In this document: positions 1 through 6,004 of the stretch, piece after piece
Layout of the letters: each line of letters begins with the position of its first letter
Position numbering within the stretch: position 1 is the first letter of the stretch
DNA from: an uncultured Lachnospiraceae bacterium
Lineage (GTDB): Bacteria > Bacillota > Clostridia > Lachnospirales > Lachnospiraceae
DNA length: 9,090 bases
Direction of reading: 5' to 3'
NCBI GenBank assembly: GCA_900554925.1
Contig: USJG01000089.1
Coordinates: 1-9,090, forward strand
The notes under the pieces: generated by a model
What the model saw: the letters and a program-made list of their open reading frames with translations, nothing else
What the model was told of the DNA's origin: nothing
Databases searched by the model: none
Position numbers and translations under genes: made by a program

Positions 1-2
1 CC

Positions 3-893
3 CATACCTGTACTTATGGCGCTTTAGGTGCTTTTTCAACAGGTGTGGGAAGTACAGATATGGCTGCCGGCATGGCTACCGGAAAGGCATGGTTTAAAGT
101 ACCGTCGGCCATTAAGTTTAACCTGACCGGTAAGCCTTCCAAATGGGTCAGCGGCAAGGATGTGATCTTACATATTATCGGAATGATCGGCGTTGACGGC
201 GCTTTATACAAATCTATGGAATTTACAGGAGAAGGAATTAAGAACCTGACGATGGATGATCGTTTTACGATTGCCAATATGGCCATTGAAGCTGGCGGAA
301 AAAATGGCATTTTCCCGGTAGACGATCTGGCGATAGCCTATATGAAAGAACATTCAAAAAAAGCTTATACCATTTATGAGGCAGATGAGGATGCTGTTTA
401 CGACGAAGAATATACCATTGACTTAAGCACCCTTCGCCCTACCATTGCATTTCCCCATCTTCCTGAAAACACCAAAACCATTGATGAGATCAAAGAGGAT
501 ATTAAAATCGACCAGGTAGTGATCGGTTCCTGTACCAACGGGCGTATTGATGATATGAGGATTGCAGCAGAGGTTTTAAAGGGCAGACATGTTGCTAAAG
601 GTATGCGCTGTATCGTAATCCCCGCAACCCAGGCTATTTATATGCAGGCCATGGAAGAAGGGCTTCTCAAGATATTTATTGAAGCCGGCGCAGTGGTAAG
701 CACCCCTACCTGCGGCCCCTGTCTTGGAGGATATATGGGTATTCTTGCAGAGGGTGAAAAATGCGTATCCACAACCAACCGCAACTTTGTAGGACGTATG
801 GGACATGTAAATTCTGAAATTTTTCTTGCAAGCCCTGCTGTAGCGGCTGCAAGTGCTGTCACAGGAAAGATTTCCTGTCCATGTCAGTTATAA
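3..893 (+). CDS. leuC: 3-isopropylmalate dehydratase large subunit, 5' truncated by window edge
   Basis: This is the C-terminal 296 residues of the large subunit of isopropylmalate isomerase, which interconverts 2- and 3-isopropylmalate in leucine synthesis in the cytoplasm. The reading frame is open from base 3, where it begins HTCTYGALGAF, a conserved aconitase-superfamily active-site stretch, so the gene starts left of the window; about 120 residues are missing compared with the usual ~420. The three [4Fe-4S] ligands are visible: the Cys of GSCTNGR (codon 531-533) and both Cys of PTCGPCLGG (codons 711-713 and 720-722). An internal ATG at 45 is not the real start, because conserved sequence continues upstream of it. 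leuD follows after 43 bases, so the two subunits are almost certainly co-transcribed. The short, archaeal-like subfamily is common in clostridia. Homoaconitase is a possible alternative family member, but the leuD partner favours LeuC. Confidence 0.96.
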   Translation, partial: HTCTYGALGAFSTGVGSTDMAAGMATGKAWFKVPSAIKFNLTGKPSKWVSGKDVILHIIGMIGVDGALYKSMEFTGEGIKNLTMDDRFTIANMAIEAGGKNGIFPVDDLAIAYMKEHSKKAYTIYEADEDAVYDEEYTIDLSTLRPTIAFPHLPENTKTIDEIKEDIKIDQVVIGSCTNGRIDDMRIAAEVLKGRHVAKGMRCIVIPATQAIYMQAMEEGLLKIFIEAGAVVSTPTCGPCLGGYMGILAEGEKCVSTTNRNFVGRMGHVNSEIFLASPAVAAASAVTGKISCPCQL

Positions 894-936
894 AGGCTTT
901 AATATTAAGATTGAAGGATAAGAAAGGAATGTTAAC

Positions 937-1437
937 ATGAAAGCAGCAAAAGGAATTGTTTTTAAATATGGTGATAACGTGGATACAGACGTTATTATTC
1001 CGGCAAGATACTTAAATTCGTCTGATCCTGCGGAGCTTGCAGCACACTGCATGGAAGATATTGATAAGGATTTTATTAAAAATGTAAAGAAAGGCGATAT
1101 TATCGTAGCTGATAAAAATTTTGGCTGCGGTTCCTCCAGAGAACATGCGCCTATTGCAATTAAAGCTGCCGGGGTCAGCTGCGTAATAGCAGAAACCTTT
1201 GCAAGAATCTTTTACAGAAATGCAATTAATATCGGACTTCCCATTATTGAGTGTCCTGAGGCTTCTAAGGGCATTGAGAATGGAGATGAAGTTTTGGTGG
1301 ATTTTGATTCCGGTATGATTAAGAACCTGTCAAAAGGAACGGAGTTTAAGGGACAGGCATTTCCGGAATTCATGCAGAAGATCATTGCGGCCGAGGGTCT
1401 GGTAAATTACATTAATCAGAAGCAGGATCAGGAATAA
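937..1437 (+). CDS. leuD: 3-isopropylmalate dehydratase small subunit
   Basis: This is the 166-residue small (swivel-domain) subunit that pairs with LeuC to form isopropylmalate isomerase. Diagnostic sequence includes the N-terminal GDNVDTDVIIPARYL segment (residues 12-26) and the substrate-binding loop FGCGSSREHAP (residues 62-72), followed by AETFARIFYRNAINIGLP (85-102). The length matches the short (~160-170 residue) LeuD type rather than the ~200-residue proteobacterial form, consistent with the LeuC type next to it. The ATG at 937 has AAAGGA at 923-928 in good position, eight bases upstream. leuB is not in the visible part, and the next gene is unrelated, so leuD may be the last gene of its leucine unit. 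I see no convincing intrinsic terminator in 1438-1558. Confidence 0.97.
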   Translation: MKAAKGIVFKYGDNVDTDVIIPARYLNSSDPAELAAHCMEDIDKDFIKNVKKGDIIVADKNFGCGSSREHAPIAIKAAGVSCVIAETFARIFYRNAINIGLPIIECPEASKGIENGDEVLVDFDSGMIKNLSKGTEFKGQAFPEFMQKIIAAEGLVNYINQKQDQE

Positions 1438-1558
1438 GATGGCCGAAAAGAATAAAGTGTCGCAGGCTCATTCACAAGATAGACACATTTTCCTGTTAAG
1501 ATATGCTTTGTGAAAAAGTTAAGAAAATAATTGAGTTTAATGAGGAGGAAAGTCACAA

Positions 1559-2782
1559 ATGGCTAAAAACAATACGCCTGATGTAAAAAAGCAGGAGAAA
1601 GTACAGACCAAATACGACCGTAAAATGGAGGCCAGACGTCAACAGAAAATAAAAGAAAAGCGTGAAGAAAAGGTCACAAAAGCAGTTGCGGCAGTGATCG
1701 GGATCGTACTGGTTGCGGCAATTGTAATCTCAGTGGCTGTTTCTGTTATCAATAAGAATAACGCCTTAAAAGAAACCTATATCAGAGTAGGGGAGCATGA
1801 TTTGACTCAGCTTGAATATGATTATTACTATCAGACTACTGTCAATAATTACCTTACTAATTATGGGTCTCTTCTGCCTTACCTGGGATTGGATACAACA
1901 GTTGATTTTGATAAGCAGGACTATATGGATGGTTTGACCTGGAAAGACACGTTTGACCAGATGACTGTGGATCAGATCAAACAGAATAAAGCAATGGTTG
2001 ATGATGCGCAGAAGGCAGGCTTCACATATGATACCACAGAAGATTATGCAAACTTTGTAAGCGGAGTTGAGCAGTCAGCTTCTGCGGCCGGGGTAAGCCT
2101 TAAAGAATACTACAAAGCAAGCTTCGGTACTTATGCCACCGAAAAGAATATAGAAGCCTTTGTCAGAGAGAGTATTGTAGCAGGTGCGTATTATGATCAT
2201 TTGCTTGAATTGAAGGCACCTTCTGATGAGGAGATCAAGGCTTATTATGACGAGAATACGCAAACTTATGATAAGGTAGATTACAGAAGCTTTACTTTTA
2301 ACGCAGAGCTTGCAGATGATGCTTCTGAGGAAGAGATCAACAAAGCCATGGAGAAATTAGAGGAGAAAGCAGACGCCATGATGCAGGCACGTAAAGATGG
2401 CGGTGATTTTGAAGAACTCTGTATAGAAAACGCTTCTGAAGATGTTAAGGCAGATTATGAAGATGCTGAAACTGAGTATAGTCTCAGTGAAGGAAAATAC
2501 TATGCAGGCATCACTGCGGCCATGGCAGACTGGCTGTATGAAGAGGGACGTACCCAGGGCGATATTACGGTTATAAGAGATGATGAATCTAAGGCATGTT
2601 ACGTTGTTGAATTTGTAAACAGATATTATGATGAAACTGATGACGCCAGAATTTCAAGTACTCTTGCCAGCACAAATGTTTCAGAGTATATTAACGGACT
2701 TGTAGAGAATTATCAGGTAGTTGATGTGAAGGGAGAGCTTAAATATCTGACTGTTACAACGCAGGAGGAAGCAGCAGAGTAG
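1559..2782 (+). CDS. Membrane-anchored SurA/PrsA-like foldase (parvulin-like, degenerate)
   Basis: This 407-residue protein has three visible parts. Residues 1-41 are a Lys/Arg/Glu-rich cytoplasmic tail, ~42-64 form one hydrophobic membrane segment, and the remainder is an acidic, Tyr-rich extracytoplasmic region. Residues ~75-225 look like the helical SurA-N chaperone domain of peptidyl-prolyl isomerases. Residues ~238-358 follow the outline of a parvulin domain: a strand at YRSFTF, a helix leading to ARKDGGDFEELC, and a final ACYVVEFVNRY strand. The usual parvulin landmarks (a His-Ile-Leu opening and a GGDLG loop) are not evident, so isomerase activity is doubtful and a holdase role is as likely. 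No lipobox is present, unlike PrsA. A strong GAGGAGG Shine-Dalgarno (1542-1548) precedes the ATG. A weak promoter candidate (TAGACA at 1480-1485, 16 bases, TATGCT at 1502-1507) lies in the 121-base gap after leuD. The family assignment comes from domain outline, not exact motifs. Confidence 0.72.
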   Translation: MAKNNTPDVKKQEKVQTKYDRKMEARRQQKIKEKREEKVTKAVAAVIGIVLVAAIVISVAVSVINKNNALKETYIRVGEHDLTQLEYDYYYQTTVNNYLTNYGSLLPYLGLDTTVDFDKQDYMDGLTWKDTFDQMTVDQIKQNKAMVDDAQKAGFTYDTTEDYANFVSGVEQSASAAGVSLKEYYKASFGTYATEKNIEAFVRESIVAGAYYDHLLELKAPSDEEIKAYYDENTQTYDKVDYRSFTFNAELADDASEEEINKAMEKLEEKADAMMQARKDGGDFEELCIENASEDVKADYEDAETEYSLSEGKYYAGITAAMADWLYEEGRTQGDITVIRDDESKACYVVEFVNRYYDETDDARISSTLASTNVSEYINGLVENYQVVDVKGELKYLTVTTQEEAAE

Positions 2783-2827
2783 ACAGGCAGTAAGCTATAG
2801 CTGAAAGCTTAAAATCATAATAAACGG

Positions 2828-2870
2828 AAAGCAATCAGGGACTCCTTATGGAATCCCTGATTGCTTTTAT
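2828..2870 (+). terminator. Strong intrinsic terminator after the SurA-like gene
   Basis: A perfect 14-bp inverted repeat (2828-2841 with 2854-2867) encloses a 12-base loop, which can itself form three more pairs (TCC with GGA). The 3' arm ends in TTTT. It lies 45 bases past the stop codon of the upstream gene and just before a separate promoter, so it divides two transcription units. The 3' T-run is short but merges with the A/T-rich end of the stem. Confidence 0.9.
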
Positions 2871-2882
2871 CACAGAAACATC

Positions 2883-2911
2883 TTGAAACGTATGTTCGAT
2901 TGTGATAGAAT
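2883..2911 (+). promoter_or_regulatory. SigA-type promoter with extended -10, start of the ruvAB operon
   Basis: TTGAAA (2883-2888) and TAGAAT (2906-2911) each match the housekeeping consensus at five of six positions. They are separated by the optimal 17 bases, and a TG pair at 2903-2904 gives an extended -10. The predicted transcription start is about 2917-2919, at the first codon of the next gene. It follows directly after a terminator and precedes a run of tightly packed genes ending in ruvB. The call rests on sequence match and position only. Confidence 0.8.
2885..2898 (+). promoter_or_regulatory. Putative LexA (SOS) operator
   Basis: The 14 bases GAAACGTATGTTCG resemble the Gram-positive LexA/DinR box CGAAC-RNRY-GTTCG. 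The right half-site is exact, the central four bases GTAT fit RNRY, and the left half-site differs at its first two positions. The box overlaps the -35 element and part of the spacer, where a bound repressor would block RNA polymerase. The downstream operon contains ruvA and ruvB, which are known LexA-controlled genes in Bacillus and several clostridia. No binding data can be inferred from sequence alone. Confidence 0.6.
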
Positions 2912-2917
2912 GATTTC

Positions 2918-3292
2918 ATGAACAAAATAATAAAAGATATAATACTTATACTGGGAATTTTGTTAACAGCTTTTTTGCTGTGGACAATCCCTTCATTTGT
3001 GAATAAAGGAACACCTGCAATTGTGAAAGTGATACAGGATGGTCAGGAAATAGGAATTTATCCCCTTTCAGAAGACATAACAGTATCTGTTCCCTATGGC
3101 GAAGAAAATTATAATCTGCTTTTTATCAATGACGGCAAGGCTTCCATTTCTGATGCTGACTGCCCGGATGGTTTATGTGTCAGATCCCGGAGTATTTCAC
3201 GCGATGGGGAAAGCATTATTTGTCTGCCTCACAAACTGGTGATAGAAATTGAATCAAAGGAGGAAAGTGAACTGGATGCAGTCACTTACTGA
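2918..3292 (+). CDS. NusG domain II-containing membrane-anchored protein
   Basis: This 124-residue protein has one N-terminal membrane segment (residues ~7-27) followed by a small, probably extracytoplasmic, beta-rich domain of the NusG domain II type. The family signature is clear: a CPDGLCV motif (Cys82, Cys87) and an ICLPHKLVIEI strand (Cys102). The three cysteines are conserved in this family and could bind a cofactor or form a disulphide, but their role is unknown to me. It is not the transcription factor NusG. The neighbour two bases downstream is a Gx-transporter protein, its common partner in Firmicutes; from memory the pair resembles EetA/EetB of flavin-based extracellular electron transfer loci. 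The ATG at 2918 has no recognisable Shine-Dalgarno and coincides with the predicted transcription start, so it may be translated leaderless. It is the first gene of the operon leading to ruvAB. Confidence 0.85.
   Translation: MNKIIKDIILILGILLTAFLLWTIPSFVNKGTPAIVKVIQDGQEIGIYPLSEDITVSVPYGEENYNLLFINDGKASISDADCPDGLCVRSRSISRDGESIICLPHKLVIEIESKEESELDAVTY
3256..3263 (+). promoter_or_regulatory. Perfect Shine-Dalgarno inside the end of the NusG-II gene
   Basis: AAAGGAGG is fully complementary to the 16S rRNA 3' end but lies 31 bases before the transporter ATG at 3295, too far for direct use. The nearest starts are a GTG at 3267, only three bases after the site, and an ATG at 3276 twelve bases downstream. 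The ATG opens a nine-codon ORF that reads through the transporter start codon. The site also encodes Lys-Glu-Glu in the upstream protein, so it could be coincidental. Confidence 0.45.
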
Positions 3293-3305
3293 TAATGAAA
3301 AATAA
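3276..3305 (+). CDS. Possible nine-codon coupling peptide (MQSLTDNEK)
   Basis: This very short ORF starts 12 bases after a perfect Shine-Dalgarno. It overlaps the end of the NusG-II gene in another frame and ends with TAA at 3303-3305, just past the ATG (3295) of the transporter gene. Ribosomes terminating here could re-initiate on that ATG, which lacks a well-placed ribosome site of its own. The peptide resembles nothing I know, and any function would lie in the act of translation. This is speculative. Confidence 0.22.
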   Translation: MQSLTDNEK

Positions 3306-3798
3306 AACAGCTTTTTTGGGGCTGCTGCTGTCTTTTGCACTGATATTATCTTATATTGAAACCCTGATCCCCCTTCAGATCGGTATTCCGGGAATTAAGC
3401 TGGGGCTGGCAAATCTGGTAGTACTCCTTTGCCTTTACCTGCTTGGCCCTAAGGAAGCATTGCTTCTTACCACCTTAAAAGCATTGATCAGCGGCCTTTT
3501 ATTTGGAAATCTTTTTATGATCCTGTACTCCTTGTCAGGCGCATGGCTCAGCTGCCTTGTGATGATCGGAATGAAAAGAAGCAAATGGTTTCATGTGCCT
3601 GTGGTAAGCGCAGCAGGGGGCGTGATGCACAATGTCGGACAGCTTTTCGTTGCCTTTTTTGTTGTGAAAACCTATGGCGTGTTTTATTATGTACCAATTT
3701 TGATGGTTGCAGGATTGATCGTGGGATTGATCATTGGAAGCGTGGCGTCTTTAGTTTTACCCTATGTTCAAAATATTATGACGAAAGGAACCACATAA
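3295..3798 (+). CDS. Gx transporter family protein (old name: heptaprenyl diphosphate synthase component I)
   Basis: This 167-residue, almost wholly hydrophobic protein has roughly five to six membrane segments. Family landmarks are IPGIKLGLANLV (residues 31-42) and the polar membrane motif MHNVGQL (111-117). The fold resembles the substrate-binding S components of ECF vitamin transporters. The historical annotation as a prenyl synthase subunit is probably misleading, since no prenyl-synthase Asp-rich motif is present. It follows the NusG-II gene by two bases and its TAA abuts the ruvA ATG, so all three belong to one transcript. The start at 3295 is the first ATG in frame after a stop at 3268-3270 and places the first helix correctly, but the only strong ribosome site is 31 bases upstream. 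The substrate is unknown; a quinone, flavin or isoprenoid-related role is a guess from related loci. Confidence 0.85.
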   Translation: MKNKTAFLGLLLSFALILSYIETLIPLQIGIPGIKLGLANLVVLLCLYLLGPKEALLLTTLKALISGLLFGNLFMILYSLSGAWLSCLVMIGMKRSKWFHVPVVSAAGGVMHNVGQLFVAFFVVKTYGVFYYVPILMVAGLIVGLIIGSVASLVLPYVQNIMTKGTT

Positions 3799-4407
3799 AT
3801 GATTGCGTTTGTTAAAGGCAGGATTGATGAGATAACAGAAGAGAATGTTGTGATAGATGTAGAAGGGATCGGATACAATGTAAAGATCTCCACGCAGACA
3901 GCGGCGCTTCTTCCAGGTTTGGGGGAAGAGATTAAACTTTATACGTATACCTGCGTCAGAGAGGATACGTTTAGTTTATACGGATTTTTGACAAGAGATG
4001 ATCTTGAGATATTTAAGAGGCTGATTACAGTTAATGGAATTGGTCCTAAGGGAGGGCTTGCCATTTTGTCTGTTATGAGCGCTGATAACCTTAGATTTGC
4101 AATTATATCAGGAGACGCCGCCGCAATTTCCAAAGCGCCCGGCATTGGTAAAAAGACTGCGGAGAGGGTAATTCTGGATTTAAAGGATAAAATCTCTCTG
4201 GAAGATACGCTTGTCCATAAGGAAATGTTAAGACTTAAAGAAGAAGGAAGCGTTTCCGATAACCGTGCCAGAAATGAGGCAGTGGAAGCGCTGACAGCTC
4301 TGGGGTATTCGGCATCAGATGCCCTGCACGCAGTTAAGAGCGTTCAGACAGATGAGAATATGGATGTAGAAACAATCTTAAAGCTTGCCCTTAAGAACAT
4401 GTTTTAA
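3799..4407 (+). CDS. ruvA: Holliday junction branch migration complex subunit RuvA
   Basis: RuvA is the 202-residue DNA-binding subunit that tetramerises on four-way junctions and loads RuvB. The N-terminal OB-fold domain (residues ~1-63) contains GIGYNVKIS and ends at EDTFSLYGF. Two helix-hairpin-helix motifs follow, VNGIGPKGGLAIL (78-90) and APGIGKKTAERVIL (113-126). After a flexible linker (~140-155), domain III (~156-202), which contacts RuvB, includes EAVEALTALGYS. Length and domain order match the family. Its ATG directly follows the transporter stop codon, with AAAGGA at 3784-3789 as ribosome site. The first HhH carries Gly-Gly where many relatives have Gly/Lys-Ala, a conservative change. 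ruvB follows after 50 bases. The LexA-like box at 2885-2898 predicts SOS induction through the two preceding genes. ruvC is not in the window. Confidence 0.98.
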   Translation: MIAFVKGRIDEITEENVVIDVEGIGYNVKISTQTAALLPGLGEEIKLYTYTCVREDTFSLYGFLTRDDLEIFKRLITVNGIGPKGGLAILSVMSADNLRFAIISGDAAAISKAPGIGKKTAERVILDLKDKISLEDTLVHKEMLRLKEEGSVSDNRARNEAVEALTALGYSASDALHAVKSVQTDENMDVETILKLALKNMF

Positions 4408-4431
4408 GTTGAGAATCTGTTTTAAGTTTAG
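4396..4431 (+). repeat. Imperfect 18-bp tandem duplication across the ruvA stop codon
   Basis: Bases 4396-4413 and 4414-4431 match at 15 of 18 positions, sharing the exact 11-mer TGTTTTAAGTT. The first copy encodes the final Asn-Met-Phe-stop of RuvA; the second would read Asn-Leu-Phe-stop, so it looks like a duplicated gene end. It lies in the ruvA-ruvB gap and leaves both genes intact. Confidence 0.6.
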
Positions 4432-4457
4432 ATAAAGTTTGACATGGAGCATAATTT

Positions 4458-5456
4458 ATGGCAAAAAGAATGATCGAAACCAACTTGCAGGAAGAGGATG
4501 TGAAGATTGAAGGATCCTTGCGCCCTCAAAAATTGACTGACTATATCGGTCAATCCAAAATTAAGGATAGTTTGAAAATTTATATTGAAGCTGCCAGACA
4601 GAGGAATGACGCTTTGGATCACGTGCTTTTTTATGGGCCTCCCGGGCTTGGAAAAACAACGCTTGCAGGGATTATCGCCAATGAAATGGGTGTTAACATG
4701 AAGGTAACCAGCGGTCCTGCTATTGAAAAACCGGGGGAAATGGCGGCAATTCTCAATAATTTGCAGGAGGGAGATTTATTGTTTGTGGACGAGATCCACA
4801 GACTGAACCGTCAGGTAGAGGAAGTGCTTTACCCGGCCATGGAAGATTACGCAATAGATATTATGATTGGCAAGGGATCTACCGCACGTTCTATCCGGTT
4901 GGAACTGCCGCATTTTACTCTGGTAGGTGCAACCACCAGAGCGGGGCTTTTAACTGCGCCTTTGCGGGACAGATTTGGCATTATCCACAGACTTGAATTT
5001 TATTCTGTAGAAGAGCTTCAAATGATAATCATGCATTCGGCACATATTTTAAATGCCCCTGTGGAACCTGCCGGCGCAATGGAAATGGCCAGGAGAAGCA
5101 GGGGGACGCCCAGACTTGCCAACAGGATCTTAAAGCGCGTCAGGGATTACGCCCAGGTAAAGCATGATGGAATCATTACAGAGGATGTTGCCATGACCGC
5201 CCTTGATCTGATGGATGTGGACAGGATGGGGCTGGATCATATTGACAGGAATATGCTGCTGTCCATGATACAGAAATTTGGCGGCGGACCGGTAGGCTTA
5301 GATACGCTGGCCGCTGCCATTGGCGAAGATCCGGGCACCATAGAAGATGTATATGAGCCCTATCTTTTAAAAAATGGTTTTATTAACCGCACCCCCAGGG
5401 GCAGAGTAGTGACTGACCTGGCATATCATCATTTGGGGCTTGAAATTCCGGGATAA
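4458..5456 (+). CDS. ruvB: Holliday junction branch migration DNA helicase RuvB
   Basis: RuvB is the 332-residue AAA+ motor that forms hexameric rings and drives branch migration with RuvA. Visible motifs in order are LRPQKLTDYIGQ (21-32), Walker A GPPGLGKTT (60-68), Walker B LLFVDEIH (107-114), sensor 1 GATTRAG (157-163), the arginine-finger region PLRDRFG (168-174) and sensor 2 GTPRLANR (216-223). The C-terminal winged-helix DNA-binding domain (~257-332) contains GGGPVGLDTLA and RTPRGR. All catalytic residues appear intact and the length is typical. GGAG at 4446-4449 is correctly spaced before the ATG. It lies 50 bases after ruvA with no terminator between, so the two are co-transcribed. 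Its final codons also hold a promoter directed at zapA. Confidence 0.99.
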   Translation: MAKRMIETNLQEEDVKIEGSLRPQKLTDYIGQSKIKDSLKIYIEAARQRNDALDHVLFYGPPGLGKTTLAGIIANEMGVNMKVTSGPAIEKPGEMAAILNNLQEGDLLFVDEIHRLNRQVEEVLYPAMEDYAIDIMIGKGSTARSIRLELPHFTLVGATTRAGLLTAPLRDRFGIIHRLEFYSVEELQMIIMHSAHILNAPVEPAGAMEMARRSRGTPRLANRILKRVRDYAQVKHDGIITEDVAMTALDLMDVDRMGLDHIDRNMLLSMIQKFGGGPVGLDTLAAAIGEDPGTIEDVYEPYLLKNGFINRTPRGRVVTDLAYHHLGLEIPG

Positions 5457-5468
5457 TCTGATTATAAT
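5440..5468 (+). promoter_or_regulatory. SigA-type promoter for zapA, overlapping the ruvB stop
   Basis: TTGAAA (5440-5445), a 17-base spacer and an exact TATAAT (5463-5468) form a near-ideal housekeeping promoter. The -35 lies within the last codons of ruvB and the stop codon is in the spacer. Transcription should begin near 5475, giving a leader of about 50 bases to the zapA ATG, within which GTTGT (5480-5484) and ACAAC (5492-5496) could form only a weak hairpin. No LexA-like box overlaps it. Confidence 0.8.
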
Positions 5469-5526
5469 AAATTTGAATAGTTGTCTGATGAACAACGATA
5501 TATTCTGCGTGTAAAGGAGTGGCCTG

Positions 5527-5925
5527 ATGTCAGTTAAAACAGATACGGAAGTAATTATCGGCGGCAAAGTGTTTACGCTGAGCGGATATGAAAGCGAAGA
5601 GTATTTGCAGAAGGTTGCTTCTTACATAAATAACAAGATGGCAGAATACAGTAAGGTGGAATCTTTTAAAAGACAGCCGCTTGATACGCAGAATGTGCTT
5701 TTGCAGCTTAACATCGCTGATGATTATTTTAAGGCAAAGAAGCAGATCGGGCTTTTAGAGGAAGAGATTCAAAGCAAGGAAAAGGAATTATACAATTTGA
5801 AGCATGAATTGATCGCCTCTCAGATTAAGCTGGAAAATACGGAAAAAAATGTAAAGTCTCTTCAGTCGGAGCTGAATGAAAGTGCTAAAAAGATTATCAG
5901 ACTTGAAACCGAATTAAAAAATTAA
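5527..5925 (+). CDS. zapA: Cell division protein ZapA
   Basis: ZapA binds FtsZ and bundles protofilaments at the division site in the cytoplasm. This 132-residue copy has the globular N-terminal head (residues 1-~50), with the typical EVIIGGKVFTLSGYESEEYLQKVASYIN pattern split around residues 8-35. A long C-terminal coiled coil (~60-131), rich in Leu, Lys and Glu, follows and mediates dimer and tetramer formation. The coiled coil is longer than in the ~85-100-residue forms of many Bacilli. The start is supported by AAAGGAG at 5513-5519, seven bases upstream. The gene has its own strong promoter and an intrinsic terminator, so it can be expressed independently of ruvAB while also receiving read-through. 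A zapA gene next to a U32 peptidase is a familiar Firmicutes arrangement. Confidence 0.92.
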   Translation: MSVKTDTEVIIGGKVFTLSGYESEEYLQKVASYINNKMAEYSKVESFKRQPLDTQNVLLQLNIADDYFKAKKQIGLLEEEIQSKEKELYNLKHELIASQIKLENTEKNVKSLQSELNESAKKIIRLETELKN

Positions 5926-5928
5926 TTT

Positions 5929-5960
5929 AAAAGCTGTCTTACTCAGGCAGCTTTTTGTTT
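5929..5960 (+). terminator. Intrinsic terminator after zapA
   Basis: Arms AAAAGCTGTC (5929-5938) and GGCAGCTTTT (5946-5955) form a ten-pair stem with one G-U pair around a seven-base loop. The T-rich run TTTTTGTTT spans 5952-5960. The structure begins three bases after the zapA stop. It may be leaky, since no clearly strong promoter is visible before the next gene only 45 bases further on. Confidence 0.85.
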
Positions 5961-6004
5961 GTGGATCAAAAAAGCGGTTGCTATAGCTATATGGAGTATA
6001 AAAT

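Noticed and set aside
45..893. leuC starting at the internal ATG at 45
   Set aside because: Conserved LeuC sequence (HTCTYGALGAF) continues upstream in the same frame to the window edge, so the gene is truncated rather than starting there.
1480..1507. Possible promoter TAGACA - 16 bases - TATGCT before the SurA-like gene
   Set aside because: The -10 matches only four of six positions and no supporting context exists, so it is mentioned in the gene entry but not called as a feature.
3543..3815. 90-codon plus-strand frame overlapping the Gx-transporter gene
   Set aside because: It is Cys/Arg-rich with no family resemblance and shadows the genuine hydrophobic transporter frame.
5959..5987. Possible promoter TTGTGG - 17 bases - TATAGC with TG extension before the U32 gene
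   Set aside because: The -35 is poor, it overlaps the terminator tail, and the predicted start would fall on the GGAG ribosome site and remove it.
5983..5990. ATAGCTAT palindrome, similar to AGCTATAGCT at 2793-2802
   Set aside because: These are short, A/T-rich palindromes expected by chance, with no shared context between the two places.
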